Shown: in pieces, positions 16,192 through 24,827 of the stretch | How the letters are laid out: every line of letters begins with the position of its first letter | Numbering within the stretch: the first letter of the stretch is position 1 | Source of the DNA: Nitratireductor aquimarinus | Lineage (GTDB): Bacteria > Pseudomonadota > Alphaproteobacteria > Rhizobiales > Rhizobiaceae | Length of the DNA stretch: 64,000 nt | Direction: 5' to 3' | Assembly (NCBI RefSeq): GCF_017255295.1 | Contig: NZ_JAFKDE010000004.1 | Coordinates: 124,001 to 188,000, forward strand | Notes under the pieces: generated by a model | Told to the model about the DNA's origin: nothing | The model's input: only the letters and a program-made list of their open reading frames with translations | Database searches by the model: none | Translations under genes and position numbers: made by a program

Positions 16192-17352
16192 ATGCTTCCA
16201 TCCCGCCGTGTTGTCATCGCAGCCGCCGCGCTGACCGTTCTGGCCACGGGCGCGGCCCTCGCGCAAAGCTCGCTCGGCATCGGCGCGGCAGAGCCGGCAA
16301 TCACGCCGACAGGCCCCTTCGCCGGCACGCTGCAATGGATCAACACCCAGCAGCAGGCGTTCTACCGCACGCTCACCGGCGCGCTGAAAGCGATGCGGGA
16401 CGATGGCAGCAATCTCTGGATCCTGATCGGCCTGTCATTTGCCTATGGCGTCTTTCACGCCGCCGGCCCCGGCCACGGCAAAGCCGTCGTCTCGTCCTAC
16501 ATGCTGGCCAATGAAGTGGCGCTTCGGCGCGGCGTGGTTCTCTCCTTCGCCTCCGCGCTCCTGCAGGGGCTCACCGCCATTGTCCTCATGAGCATCGTCT
16601 TCCTCGCGCTGCGCGGCACCTCCATCTCCATGACAGACGCCGCCCGCTTTCTGGAAACCGTCAGTTTCGGCCTCATCGCCGTGTTCGGCGCATGGCTCCT
16701 GTGGCGCAAGCTCTCGGGCATGATGCGCAGAAGCCCGGCGCCAGAGCCCGCGCCGCAGGCCATGCACAGCCTGTCTGCCGCCCGTGCCGGCAACCACGCG
16801 CATGACCACCACGATCATTCCACCTGCGGCCACGCGCATCATCACGATCACGCACATGATCATGACCACGGACATGACGGACACAGCCATGACTGTGGCC
16901 ACGACCATGCGCACACGCATGACCATGGGCATGATCATGAACATGACCACGGGCACGCTCATGGTCCGGGCGAAGTCTGCCCCTCCTGCGGCCATTCGCA
17001 CGCACCCGATCCCGCCCTGCTTTCAGGCGAGCGGTTCGACTGGAAGACCGCGAGCACGGCCATTGCCGCAGTCGGCATTCGCCCCTGCTCGGGCGCGCTC
17101 ATCGTGCTCACCTTCGCATTCCTGAACAGCCTGTGGCTCGGCGGCATGCTCTCGGTCATCGCCATGTCCATCGGCACGGCCATCACCGTTTCTATTCTCG
17201 CGACACTCGCGGTCACGGCCAAGAACTGGGCAATCGCGCTGTCGGGCAGCGACCGCGCAAGCAATCGCGTTCACAATGTGATCGAGATCGGCGGCGCAGC
17301 CATGGTCATGCTCCTGGGGCTCACGCTTCTGGCAGCGAGCCTCACCGCCTGA
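16192..17352 (+). CDS. Nickel/cobalt transporter, NicO/RcnA family
   Basis: A 386-residue inner-membrane protein. An N-terminal signal-like segment is followed by membrane helices containing the family motif [20 protein letters not shown] (around residues 85-105). A cytoplasmic or periplasmic loop at about residues 200-270 is packed with His-Asp repeats ([20 protein letters not shown] and onward) and a CPSCGHSH pair, all likely metal ligands. The second conserved motif [16 protein letters not shown] follows. Coupling to the DUF1007 gene supports Ni/Co (or Zn) transport. Direction (efflux as in RcnA, or uptake) cannot be told from the sequence. Confidence 0.9.
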   Translation: MLPSRRVVIAAAALTVLATGAALAQSSLGIGAAEPAITPTGPFAGTLQWINTQQQAFYRTLTGALKAMRDDGSNLWILIGLSFAYGVFHAAGPGHGKAVVSSYMLANEVALRRGVVLSFASALLQGLTAIVLMSIVFLALRGTSISMTDAARFLETVSFGLIAVFGAWLLWRKLSGMMRRSPAPEPAPQAMHSLSAARAGNHAHDHHDHSTCGHAHHHDHAHDHDHGHDGHSHDCGHDHAHTHDHGHDHEHDHGHAHGPGEVCPSCGHSHAPDPALLSGERFDWKTASTAIAAVGIRPCSGALIVLTFAFLNSLWLGGMLSVIAMSIGTAITVSILATLAVTAKNWAIALSGSDRASNRVHNVIEIGGAAMVMLLGLTLLAASLTA

Positions 17353-17382
17353 GATTTCCCGTCTGACGAAAAGGGAGCGGGG

Positions 17383-17586
17383 TCAGTCCCGCTTCTTCTT
17401 CTGGGCGCGCGCGCGAAGCCAGAACACGCCGAAAAACGCGAGTACGAACAGCGCCGCGAAAGTGCCCGCCGCCCAGGGCGAATACTCGCCAATGGCCAGC
17501 ATGATGCGTGGCATCAGATACGCCACGACGCCAAAACCGATGAGGATGAGCGCGGCCGCGATCGCCGCCTTGCGATTTTCCGACAA
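17383..17586 (-). CDS. Small two-helix membrane protein of unknown function
   Basis: A 67-residue product with two membrane segments (AAIAAALILIGFGVVAYLMP and AAGTFAALFVLAFFGVFWLR) and a basic C-terminal tail (RARAQKKKRD). I recognise no family. The start is uncertain: the TTG at 17586 has a GGGACGG stretch upstream, while longer versions run through a palindromic repeat (17606-17646) and are unlikely. It lies convergent to the metal transporter and downstream of a GNAT gene. Confidence 0.5.
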   Translation of the reverse strand: MSENRKAAIAAALILIGFGVVAYLMPRIMLAIGEYSPWAAGTFAALFVLAFFGVFWLRARAQKKKRD

Positions 17587-17605
17587 GTGATCCCGTCCGT
17601 CTTCC

Positions 17606-17646
17606 AGATCGTCCCGCGTCCATTCCGACGCACAAAGGACCATCGC
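17606..17646. repeat. Interspersed palindromic element, family 1 (copy 2)
   Basis: Inverted repeat with arms GTCCCGCGTCCATTCC / GACGCACAAAGGAC and AGATC / GCGATG edges. It is related to copies at 11579, 55512 and 57086 and lies between the second GNAT gene and the small membrane protein gene. Confidence 0.75.
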
Positions 17647-17726
17647 AATCATTGATGCAGCCCCGGGCATTCCCGCCCGCCTGCACGTTGCCACAACAAA
17701 AGCGCCTGCAATCAATCCGCCCCGGA

Positions 17727-18401
17727 TCAGTCCCGGAACGCTTCCAGCCGCTTCCTCTGTCGGCCTTCCTTATCGAAATTGGCCGGATCAAGCCATCCGT
17801 CAAATGCACTTTTTAGGGCCGGCCACTCGCTGTCGAGCATGGAAAACCACGCCGTGTCGCGGTTCTCACCCTTGACCACCATATGCTGCCGAAACAGCCC
17901 CTCATGGGTGAAGCCAAAGCGCTCAGCCGCCCGCCGCGAGGGTTCGTTGGCATTGTTGCACTTCCACTCGAAACGCCGGTAGCCCAGATCCTCAAACACA
18001 TGGCGCGCCACCAGATAGAGCGCTTCGGTCGCCCGCACCGTTCGTGAAATCCCCGGCCCCCAATAGATGTTGCCCACCTCGATCACGCCATTGGCCGGAT
18101 CGATGCGCATCAGCGCCTGTCGCCCGCCAACCGCGCCCGTCTCCTGATCGATCACCACATGGAAAAACGGATCGGCGCTGGCAGCCTCCTGTTCCAGCCA
18201 TTCCTGAAACGCCTCACGGCTCAGCGGCGGATAATCGCCCAGCCAGCGAAACCGTTCGCCAGCATCGGGGACGGTCGAAACCGCGTAGAGCCCGTCGCCA
18301 TGGCGCGCCGGATCAAGCGCCTCCAGCCGCACGGTGCGCCCCTCCAGAGCGGCGCGCCCGGGACGCGGCCTTGCTGTCCAGCCGGAGAGATCGGTCTGCA
18401 T
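17727..18401 (-). CDS. GNAT family N-acetyltransferase, RimJ/RimL type
   Basis: A 224-residue acetyltransferase of the RimJ/RimL-like group. It opens with LEGRTVRLEALDPARHGDGL, continues through VGGRQALMRIDPANGVIEVG and NIYWGPGISRTVRATEALYL, and ends with the signature RRFEWKCNNANEPSRRAAER followed by FGFTHEGLFRQHMVVKG. These are the typical acetyl-CoA and substrate-binding segments. Substrates of such proteins are often N-terminal residues, small amines or antibiotics; none can be named. The ATG at 18401 has GGAGG 8 nt upstream. Confidence 0.88.
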   Translation of the reverse strand: MQTDLSGWTARPRPGRAALEGRTVRLEALDPARHGDGLYAVSTVPDAGERFRWLGDYPPLSREAFQEWLEQEAASADPFFHVVIDQETGAVGGRQALMRIDPANGVIEVGNIYWGPGISRTVRATEALYLVARHVFEDLGYRRFEWKCNNANEPSRRAAERFGFTHEGLFRQHMVVKGENRDTAWFSMLDSEWPALKSAFDGWLDPANFDKEGRQRKRLEAFRD

Positions 18402-18662
18402 GTCGGTTTCCTCCAAAAGCGCCTTTTCTCCTGAAAAGCACGCCCGCCCTGCACAGAACAGACCCAGCTCCAGACGCAGGCTGCGCCAGAAACACCAAGA
18501 GCACCTTGGAAGAGGAAATATCAGGGTGGAAAACGGGCGGAGCGGCCACTGGTCGGCCGCCCCGCTTCGAACCGTGCTTGGGAGGAGGAAAGCCGATCCG
18601 ACATCCAGAATCCTAAGCGCGAAATCGTTAACGTTTACTTAACGCAACCCCTCAAATCCCGA

Positions 18663-20282
18663 TTATCGCGTCACGATCTCAGGCCCCATAAGGCTATAGG
18701 GCAACCATGTTGACATAAACGGTACATAGGTGACGAGGATCAGGAAGACGAACAGCACCAGCACGAAGGGCGCTGCCGCCCGCACCACCTGGATCAGACT
18801 CATGCCGGTGATGCCGCTCGTCACGAACAGATTGAGCCCGATCGGCGGCGTGATCATGCCGATCTCCATGTTCACCACCATGATGATGCCGAGATGCACC
18901 GGATCGACCCCAAGCTCCATGGCAATGGGAAACACCACCGGCGCAACGATCAGAAGAAGCCCCGACGGCTCCATGAACTGGCCACCCAGAAGCAGGAGCA
19001 GGTTCACGGCAATCAGGAAGGTGAACCAGGTGAAGCCCGCATCGACCATGAGGGCGGTGATCGCCTGCGGAATGCGCTCGGCGGTCAGCACATGGGCGAA
19101 CAGCAGCGCGTTAACGATGATGAACATCAGCATCACCGTCGTGCGCGCGGCGTCCACCGTCACCTTGCGCGTTTCCTCGTTGAAGAAGGCGCGCAGGAAA
19201 TTGCGCCCCATCAGCCCCAGATTGCGCCGCCAGATCGGCAGGCTGGCCACCAGAAGCCCCGCAAGGCCCCGGGAACCGGCCTGCTTGCCGCGCCACAGCG
19301 CATAGGCGACCATCGCCACCAGCGACAGCACGACGCCCGTCAGCGTGCGCCCCTGAAGCGTGACGCCCTCCCAGTCCGCCGTCAGGAAGAAGGTCAGGAT
19401 CATCCAGACGAAGAAGAAGGCCAGCGCATAGACGGTCGCGGAGAACCCGATGCGCGCATTGACGCCATCCTCATCGCGCACCCATTGCTCGCCCTTCATC
19501 GGCCCCATGTCACGGTAGACGAAGACCGCCACAAGGAAGGAATAGACAGCGGCAACGGCCGCCGCCTCGGTCGGCGTGAAAACGCCGCCATAAATGCCGC
19601 CCAGAATGATGATGATCAGGAACAGGCCCCAGCCGGCTTCCTTGCCGCCCGCGATGATCTCGCCAAAGCCCTTCCAGTCTTCCGCCGGCAGGTTGCGCAC
19701 CCGCGCCATCACATAGATGGCGATCATCAGCATCAGGCCCGCCACCAGCCCCGGCACCACACCGGCCAGGAACATGCGGCCAACCGAAACATCCGTCGCC
19801 GCCGAATAGACGACCATCACGATGGACGGCGGAATGAGAATGCCGAGCGTGCCCGCATTGGCGATGATGCCGGCCGCAAACTCCTTGGTGTATCCGACCT
19901 GCCGCATGCCCGCGATGGCGATGGTGCCAATGGCCACCACCGTTGCCGGCGACGAGCCGGAAAGGGCCGCAAACATCATGCAGGCCAGAACCGACGCCAT
20001 GGCCAGACCGCCACGGAAATGACCGACCGAGGCGATGGCGAAGCGGATGATACGCCGCGCCACACCGCCCGTCGACATGAAGGCGGACGCCAGAATGAAG
20101 AACGGAATGGCAAGCAGCGTGTAGTTCTGCGACGCGGTGAATAGCTGCAGCGCCACCGACGATATGGAATCGCTGGAAAAGAACGCGATGATGATCAGTG
20201 ACGAAAGGCCGAGCGCCACCGCCACGGGAACGCCCATGAACAGAAGGAACAGGACGAGGATGAACAGAATGGCTGGTTCCAT
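18663..20282 (-). CDS. dctM: TRAP transporter large permease (DctM), long form
   Basis: DctM forms the transport channel of a Na+-driven tripartite TRAP importer. The 539-residue product has the usual start (FILVLFLLFMGVPVAVALGL) and motifs (FIILASAFMSTGGVARRIIR; ALSGSSPATVVAIGTIAIAG; EIGMITPPIGLNLFVTSGIT). It is about 110 residues longer than a standard DctM because of an insertion around residues 255-375 with two extra membrane segments and a basic loop. It ends the leftward dctP-dctQ-dctM operon, 5 bp after dctQ. The substrate is set by DctP and is probably a C4-dicarboxylate. Confidence 0.92.
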   Translation of the reverse strand: MEPAILFILVLFLLFMGVPVAVALGLSSLIIIAFFSSDSISSVALQLFTASQNYTLLAIPFFILASAFMSTGGVARRIIRFAIASVGHFRGGLAMASVLACMMFAALSGSSPATVVAIGTIAIAGMRQVGYTKEFAAGIIANAGTLGILIPPSIVMVVYSAATDVSVGRMFLAGVVPGLVAGLMLMIAIYVMARVRNLPAEDWKGFGEIIAGGKEAGWGLFLIIIILGGIYGGVFTPTEAAAVAAVYSFLVAVFVYRDMGPMKGEQWVRDEDGVNARIGFSATVYALAFFFVWMILTFFLTADWEGVTLQGRTLTGVVLSLVAMVAYALWRGKQAGSRGLAGLLVASLPIWRRNLGLMGRNFLRAFFNEETRKVTVDAARTTVMLMFIIVNALLFAHVLTAERIPQAITALMVDAGFTWFTFLIAVNLLLLLGGQFMEPSGLLLIVAPVVFPIAMELGVDPVHLGIIMVVNMEIGMITPPIGLNLFVTSGITGMSLIQVVRAAAPFVLVLFVFLILVTYVPFMSTWLPYSLMGPEIVTR

Positions 20283-20287
20283 CGCCG

Positions 20288-20983
20288 CTACTCCTTCAAC
20301 GCGTCTTTGTTTTCGGCGACCAGATCCTCGGCCTCATGACCGGCAATGATCAGATCGCGCTCGCCACGGGCGATGCTCACCACGCCCTGCAACGCGCGGA
20401 AAGCGAGCAGCGCAAGCCCGACCGGCAGCATCAGATAGGCCACCCAGCGCTGCACACGGTCCTGCAGCCCAAAGGCCTCCTGCATCCACAGGGGATAGCG
20501 CAGATCATCGAGGCCGGTGCCCCGGTCGAACATGAATTTCCAGTAGCCGATGGCCCCGGTCTGCCGCCAGTTGGTGGAGACATCCGCGCCGACCAGCGTC
20601 ATCCAGCCCGCATAGAGCAGGATGAAGGCATAGAGGAAGACACACACCGCCCCGAAGATCGCCGCCAGCTTGAAAAGCCGCGACGGCATCATGCGGATAA
20701 AGGCATCGACCCCCAGATGGATGCCGTTCTTCACGCCATAGCTCATGCCGAAAAGGATCATCCAGGCAAACAGGATGCGCGTGAATTCCAGCGCACCGCC
20801 CCAGCCACTGTTGAAGCCGTAACGCGCGATCACCTGCGTGAACGAAACGAATGTGATGGCTGCCAGAAGAATGGCGAGAATGTTTTCCTCAAACCGCCCC
20901 ACCGCATCGGGATAGCGCCGTTCCAGAACGAACAGCACAATCACGAGGGCGACGAGTCCGAGCGCCGGCCACAAGAGCGCCAT
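20288..20983 (-). CDS. dctQ: TRAP transporter small permease (DctQ)
   Basis: The 231-residue small membrane subunit of the TRAP importer. Four membrane segments are visible, including IILAILLAAITFVSFTQVIA-like NILAILLAAITFVSFTQVIA and the conserved ARYGFNSGWGGALEFTRILF, then GMSYGVKNGIHLGVDAF. The length exceeds the common ~170 because of a loop between helices 3 and 4 (WRQTGAIGYWKFMFDRGTG) and a charged C-terminal tail. It lies between dctP (101 bp upstream) and dctM. Confidence 0.92.
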   Translation of the reverse strand: MALLWPALGLVALVIVLFVLERRYPDAVGRFEENILAILLAAITFVSFTQVIARYGFNSGWGGALEFTRILFAWMILFGMSYGVKNGIHLGVDAFIRMMPSRLFKLAAIFGAVCVFLYAFILLYAGWMTLVGADVSTNWRQTGAIGYWKFMFDRGTGLDDLRYPLWMQEAFGLQDRVQRWVAYLMLPVGLALLAFRALQGVVSIARGERDLIIAGHEAEDLVAENKDALKE

Positions 20984-21084
20984 GTTTTCCTCCCGAAAAC
21001 ACCTGCCACAAGACCGCCCGCTGAAAGCGGACGGCCCTGCAAGGCGCGGCGAGGGGAAACGCCGCGCCGGGATTGGTTATGGGA

Positions 21085-22080
21085 TCAGGAGCCGCTGGAA
21101 GCAGCAGACTCGATCAGCTCCGCGCCGATGTCGCCTTCGAACTGCGTCCATACCGGCTTCATGGTCTCAACCCATACGGCGCGCTGCTCGGGCGTGAGCT
21201 CGCGGATCGTGCCGCCTGCATCCAGAATGTTCTGGCGGCAGGTCGCTTCCTGCTCGGCAACATTGTTGTTCGCCGTCGTGGTCACCTCTTCCACGATGGC
21301 CACGAACTGATCGCGCACCGCCGGATCGAGACTCTCAAGCCATTCGGTCGAGGTCACGAGAAGATAGGCAAGGAGCTGGTGGTTGGTCTGGGAGATGCCG
21401 TCCTGCACCTCGAAGAATTTTTGGGTGTAGATGTTGCACCAGCTGTTTTCCTGGCCGTCCACAACGCCCGTCTGCAACGCGCCATAGACTTCCTTGAAGG
21501 CGAGCTTCTGCGCCGATGCACCCATGGCCTCGATCATGGCGACGGCCACGTCGGAGGTCTGCACACGGAACTTCAGCCCCGCCGCGTCCTGCGGCTCGAT
21601 CAGCGGCTTGCCAGCCGAAAACTGCTTGAGGCCCGAAGACCAGAAGCCAAGACCCTCATAGCCCTCGTCTTCCATAACCTTCAAAAGCCCGTGCCCTTCC
21701 TCGGAGCCGATGAAGCTGTTCACCGCATCCAGTGTGGGGAACAGGAACGGAAGGTCAAACAGGCGGTATTTCAGCGTGTAGGCCTCGAATTTCGCAAGCG
21801 AGGGGGCAGCGAGCTGCACATCGCCCAGAAGCAGGGCTTCCATCACCTTGTCATCGTCGTAAAGCGTCGAGTTCGGGAACACTTCCATACAGGCGGTTCC
21901 GTTCATCTCCTCATTCACGCGCTCGGCAAGAAGCGTCGCTGCATCGCCCTTGGGGTGGCCCTTGTCGGCAACCACATGGCTGAACTTGATGACCATTTCG
22001 CCATCGTCACACTGGGCCTGGGCCTGCGTGGCTAAAGCGGTCAGGGCAAGCGCCGACACGGCGCCAATCAGAAATCGCAT
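21085..22080 (-). CDS. dctP: TRAP transporter substrate-binding protein (DctP)
   Basis: The 331-residue periplasmic binding protein of the TRAP system. A signal peptide (FLIGAVSALALTALATQAQA) precedes a mature domain opening with KFSHVVADKGHPKGDAATLL. The conserved substrate-contact region LKFRVQTSDVAVAMIEAMGA contains the arginine that binds the ligand carboxylate. VYGALQTGVVDGQENSW is the usual helix next to it. Overall it looks like the C4-dicarboxylate group, but this is inference. The ATG at 22080 has GGAGGAGA upstream. A dyad at 22237-22250 may be its operator. Confidence 0.92.
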   Translation of the reverse strand: MRFLIGAVSALALTALATQAQAQCDDGEMVIKFSHVVADKGHPKGDAATLLAERVNEEMNGTACMEVFPNSTLYDDDKVMEALLLGDVQLAAPSLAKFEAYTLKYRLFDLPFLFPTLDAVNSFIGSEEGHGLLKVMEDEGYEGLGFWSSGLKQFSAGKPLIEPQDAAGLKFRVQTSDVAVAMIEAMGASAQKLAFKEVYGALQTGVVDGQENSWCNIYTQKFFEVQDGISQTNHQLLAYLLVTSTEWLESLDPAVRDQFVAIVEEVTTTANNNVAEQEATCRQNILDAGGTIRELTPEQRAVWVETMKPVWTQFEGDIGAELIESAASSGS

Positions 22081-22236
22081 GAGTGTCTCCTCCACTGTGC
22101 ACGCCCCGTCATGCGCGTCATACGCGACGGGTCATCCAATGCGGCCTTTTCCGGCCGCCTCATTCTAGTTCTTGGGTGCTACCTTGTTCTTGGGCATTGC
22201 ACGAAAGGCACACGCCATCCGAGCACCGCTATAACT

Positions 22237-22250
22237 GTATCCTGTGATAC
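22237..22250. promoter_or_regulatory. GTATC-N4-GATAC dyad upstream of dctP, candidate operator
   Basis: A perfect 5-bp inverted repeat with a 4-nt spacer lies 157 bp before the dctP ATG. On the minus strand it is followed 3 nt later by TTATAG, which could be a -10 box, so the site would sit between -35 and -10. Similar dyads are bound by GntR-type regulators of TRAP operons; no such regulator is encoded nearby. Confidence 0.45.
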
Positions 22251-22306
22251 GGGTGCCCTGAAATCAAGCGAGAGGAGGAGCCCTCAATGGGTTTCGCTCT
22301 TATGCT

Positions 22307-23560
22307 TTAGTCTGAGTAGTCGCGTTCGTCGGCGATCACCTTGCCGTCGCGCGGCAGGCTTCCGGGCTCCGCCAGATGCACCTGTCCGCCAACCTTGGTC
22401 ACCTCGCGCAGCGTCGCCTCAATGGCGGCTGCGTCCGGCTCAGCGCCCGCATGCGCCTCCACATGCAGGGCCATCGCATCGCTTGCGCCATCGCGCGTCA
22501 CCACCAGCCGCGCCCGTTCAACCGCGCCATGCCGGCGGATCAGCTCCGCGATCTGCTTCGGGTCGATGAACATGCCCTTGACCTTGGTGCGCTGGTCGGC
22601 GCGCCCCATCCAGCCCCGGATGCGCATGTTTGTGCGCCCGCAGGGGCTTTCCCCCGGCATGATTGCCGAGAGATCGCCAGTGCCCAGCCGCACAAGCGGA
22701 TAGGCAGGATTGAGCGATGTGACCACCACCTCCCCGACCTCGCCTTCCGACACCGGATCGTCTGTGCCCGGCCGCACGATCTCCACGATCAGATTCTCGT
22801 TCAAAACCATGCCCGGCAGCGGCGCACCGTCCTGCCCGGAGGTTTCATATGCGATCACCCCGAACTCCGCCGTCGCATAGCATTGCAGCACCGAAATGCC
22901 GCGCGCGCGATAGGCTTCCCGCATGGAGGGAAACAGCGCACCACCGGAAACAAGGCCGATGCGGATGGATGAGAGGTCCCTGCCATCCCTGTCCGCGCGC
23001 TCCAGCATGATCTGCAGAAAGTCGGGTGTTCCCGCATAGACGTCGGGCCGAAACGCCTCTGCCGCCTCCACCTGCATGTCGGTGTTGCCGGTGCCGGCGG
23101 GAAACACCGCACAGCCCAGCGCCCGCGCGCCCGTGTCGAGCACGAAGCCGCCCGGCGTCATGTGATAGGCAAAGGCGTTGTGCACGCGCGCACCCGGCCG
23201 CACACCGGCGGCAAAGAAGGCGCGGGCCGCCTGCCAGGGATCGGCCCCGGCTCCCTGAATCTCCCAGATCGGCCCCGGCGACATGAACACCCGCGCGCCC
23301 TCAAGCGCATCCGGGTCGACAAACCCGCCAAACGGCGGGTTCTGCTTCTGTCGTTCCAGAAGCTCCGGCTTGCGCAGCACAGGCAGGCTGGCAAGAGCCT
23401 GCCGATCCACGATTTTTGAGAGATCATGGCCGGAGAGCCAGTCCGCAAGGCCTTCAGCTTTGCCAACGGCGTCGCTCAGAAAGCGCGGCAGGCGTGAAAA
23501 CAAATCATGCTCGCGCTCCGCCGGATCGCGGATTTCCAGCGCATCGAAATGCGGTGACAT
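22307..23560 (-). CDS. PaaK-like AMP-dependent ligase family protein lacking the canonical phosphate loop
   Basis: A 417-residue member of the phenylacetate-CoA ligase group (adenylating acyl-CoA synthetases). Family elements present are ISVLQCYATAEFGVIAYETS (the Y-x-T-x-E core), VRLGTGDLSAIMPGESPCGR, IRGWMGRADQRTKVKGMFID, and a C-terminal RDGKVIADE with the possible catalytic lysine. The usual SSGTTG ATP-phosphate loop is absent; residues 92-100 read FMSPGPIWE instead. A PaaK subgroup with this SPGP segment exists in proteobacteria, often beside transporters. The substrate is unknown. It lies upstream of the dctPQM operon, 226 bp away. Confidence 0.78.
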   Translation of the reverse strand: MSPHFDALEIRDPAEREHDLFSRLPRFLSDAVGKAEGLADWLSGHDLSKIVDRQALASLPVLRKPELLERQKQNPPFGGFVDPDALEGARVFMSPGPIWEIQGAGADPWQAARAFFAAGVRPGARVHNAFAYHMTPGGFVLDTGARALGCAVFPAGTGNTDMQVEAAEAFRPDVYAGTPDFLQIMLERADRDGRDLSSIRIGLVSGGALFPSMREAYRARGISVLQCYATAEFGVIAYETSGQDGAPLPGMVLNENLIVEIVRPGTDDPVSEGEVGEVVVTSLNPAYPLVRLGTGDLSAIMPGESPCGRTNMRIRGWMGRADQRTKVKGMFIDPKQIAELIRRHGAVERARLVVTRDGASDAMALHVEAHAGAEPDAAAIEATLREVTKVGGQVHLAEPGSLPRDGKVIADERDYSD

Positions 23561-23588
23561 GGCTCCTCCCCCATGGGTTCAGGCCATG

Positions 23589-24269
23589 TTATCGCAACAA
23601 TCGCACCCAGCGGGCAAGATCGACCAAGGTAATGAGTGCCGCCGCCAGATAGGTCAGCGCCGCCGCCTTGAGCACCGAGCGCACGGCCGGCATATCCGTC
23701 TCTGAGACATAGGCCCCCTTCTCCAGAACCGGCAGCGCCTTGCCGAAACTGGCGTCCAGCTCTACCGGCAGCGTGGCGAGCGTCACCAGAACGCGCACCG
23801 AAAGGAGCCCTACCCCGACCGCGAGAAGCGCCACCAGCGCCATGGGCGTGCGGGCCAGAATGGCGAGAAAAGGCGCAGCGATGAAGAAGATGCCCGCCGC
23901 CTTGTCCGTCACCATGGCAAAGCGCGCAAGCCCCTGCCACGCCCTGAAGGAGCGTTCGCCATTTGCGTGCTGAACCGCGTGCGAAACCTCATGCGCGGCA
24001 ACGGCCACCGCCGTCAGCGAACGCCCGGAATATACATTTTCGGAAAGACGGACCGCCCGCGCCTGCGGGTCGTAATGGTCGCCCCGATCACTGGTTTCGA
24101 CGGGAACATCCGGCAGCGAGAAGCGGTCGAGCAGATGGCGGGCAAGCTCCCCGCCGGTTCCGGGAATGTCCGGTCGGTCATCCCCGTGCTTTGCCAGCGT
24201 GTGCCGCACCCAGAATTGCGGCAACACGATCACGGCAAGCAGAAGAAGGGCGAGGACGGCAAACAGCAT
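23589..24269 (-). CDS. Neutral zinc metallopeptidase, YugP family
   Basis: A 226-residue membrane zinc peptidase. An N-terminal membrane helix (FAVLALLLLAVIVLPQFWV) is followed by the catalytic HExxH in VAAHEVSHAVQHANGE, then two or three membrane segments (GIFFIAAPFLAILART; ALVALLAVGVGLLSVRVLVT). A conserved ELDASFGKALPVLE stretch follows, as in YugP proteins. Substrates in this family are largely unknown; the active site is expected at the membrane face. It is preceded by the Omp10-like gene on the same strand after 31 bp. Confidence 0.88.
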   Translation of the reverse strand: MLFAVLALLLLAVIVLPQFWVRHTLAKHGDDRPDIPGTGGELARHLLDRFSLPDVPVETSDRGDHYDPQARAVRLSENVYSGRSLTAVAVAAHEVSHAVQHANGERSFRAWQGLARFAMVTDKAAGIFFIAAPFLAILARTPMALVALLAVGVGLLSVRVLVTLATLPVELDASFGKALPVLEKGAYVSETDMPAVRSVLKAAALTYLAAALITLVDLARWVRLLR

Positions 24270-24300
24270 GTGTCGCGGCTCGCCCCCGCCCCTTCAAGGT

Positions 24301-24684
24301 TCAGGAAACGCCGGAGGCGCGGTTGAGAACGAAGTTCGTTCCGTTGGCCAGCGTGCAGTTCATCCGGTCGCTTGAGGCCAGAAGGCATGTGGCTGCCGTC
24401 TGCTGCTGGCTCTTCAGCGAATAGAAGGAAAGCTCGATGGTCTGCCCGCCACGGTGCGAGTACGACCCCTCGGTCAGCACTTCACCGGTCTGGATCGAGC
24501 GGGAGCTGAAGCGTCCGCCCTGCAGGGTCGAAACGGCCACACCGTCCGTGCCCATCCACTGCCCTTCGACGCCGGTCTGCCGCGCCATGCGCGGGCCGCC
24601 GCCGCTGCCCATATCGGTCTGACAACCAGCCACCGCCAGTGCAGCCGCCACCGCTCCAAGCGTCAGAATATTACGTGTTCTCAT
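24301..24684 (-). CDS. omp10: Omp10-type outer-membrane lipoprotein
   Basis: A 127-residue lipoprotein. The signal peptide ends in a lipobox (AVAGC, Cys20). The mature part is a small beta-barrel domain resembling the AprI/Inh protease-inhibitor fold: GVEGQWMGTDGVAVS, GGRFSSRSIQTGEVLTEGSY, then SDRMNCTLANGTNFVLNR. This layout matches Brucella Omp10, a minor outer-membrane lipoprotein tied to envelope integrity. Two Cys residues near the end (ATCLL and MNCTL) probably form a disulfide. Function beyond envelope attachment is unproven. Confidence 0.8.
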   Translation of the reverse strand: MRTRNILTLGAVAAALAVAGCQTDMGSGGGPRMARQTGVEGQWMGTDGVAVSTLQGGRFSSRSIQTGEVLTEGSYSHRGGQTIELSFYSLKSQQQTAATCLLASSDRMNCTLANGTNFVLNRASGVS

Positions 24685-24827
24685 AGCCTTGGCCTCCTGT
24701 CGCCAACCGGCTCCTGCCGGTCGCGCACCGTCTTTTCATCAGGCCCGGCCCCCGGCGGGGACCGAACTATACCCGTTTCAATTGCCCGATTTTGCCGGCA
24801 TTGCAAGCGCAGCGCGCCGCCTGACGC

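Noticed and set aside
16784-17000. Tandem CATGACCA-like repetition suggesting a short repeat array
   Set aside because: It encodes the His/Asp-rich loop of the NicO transporter in frame. The repetition is a codon consequence, not a DNA repeat element.
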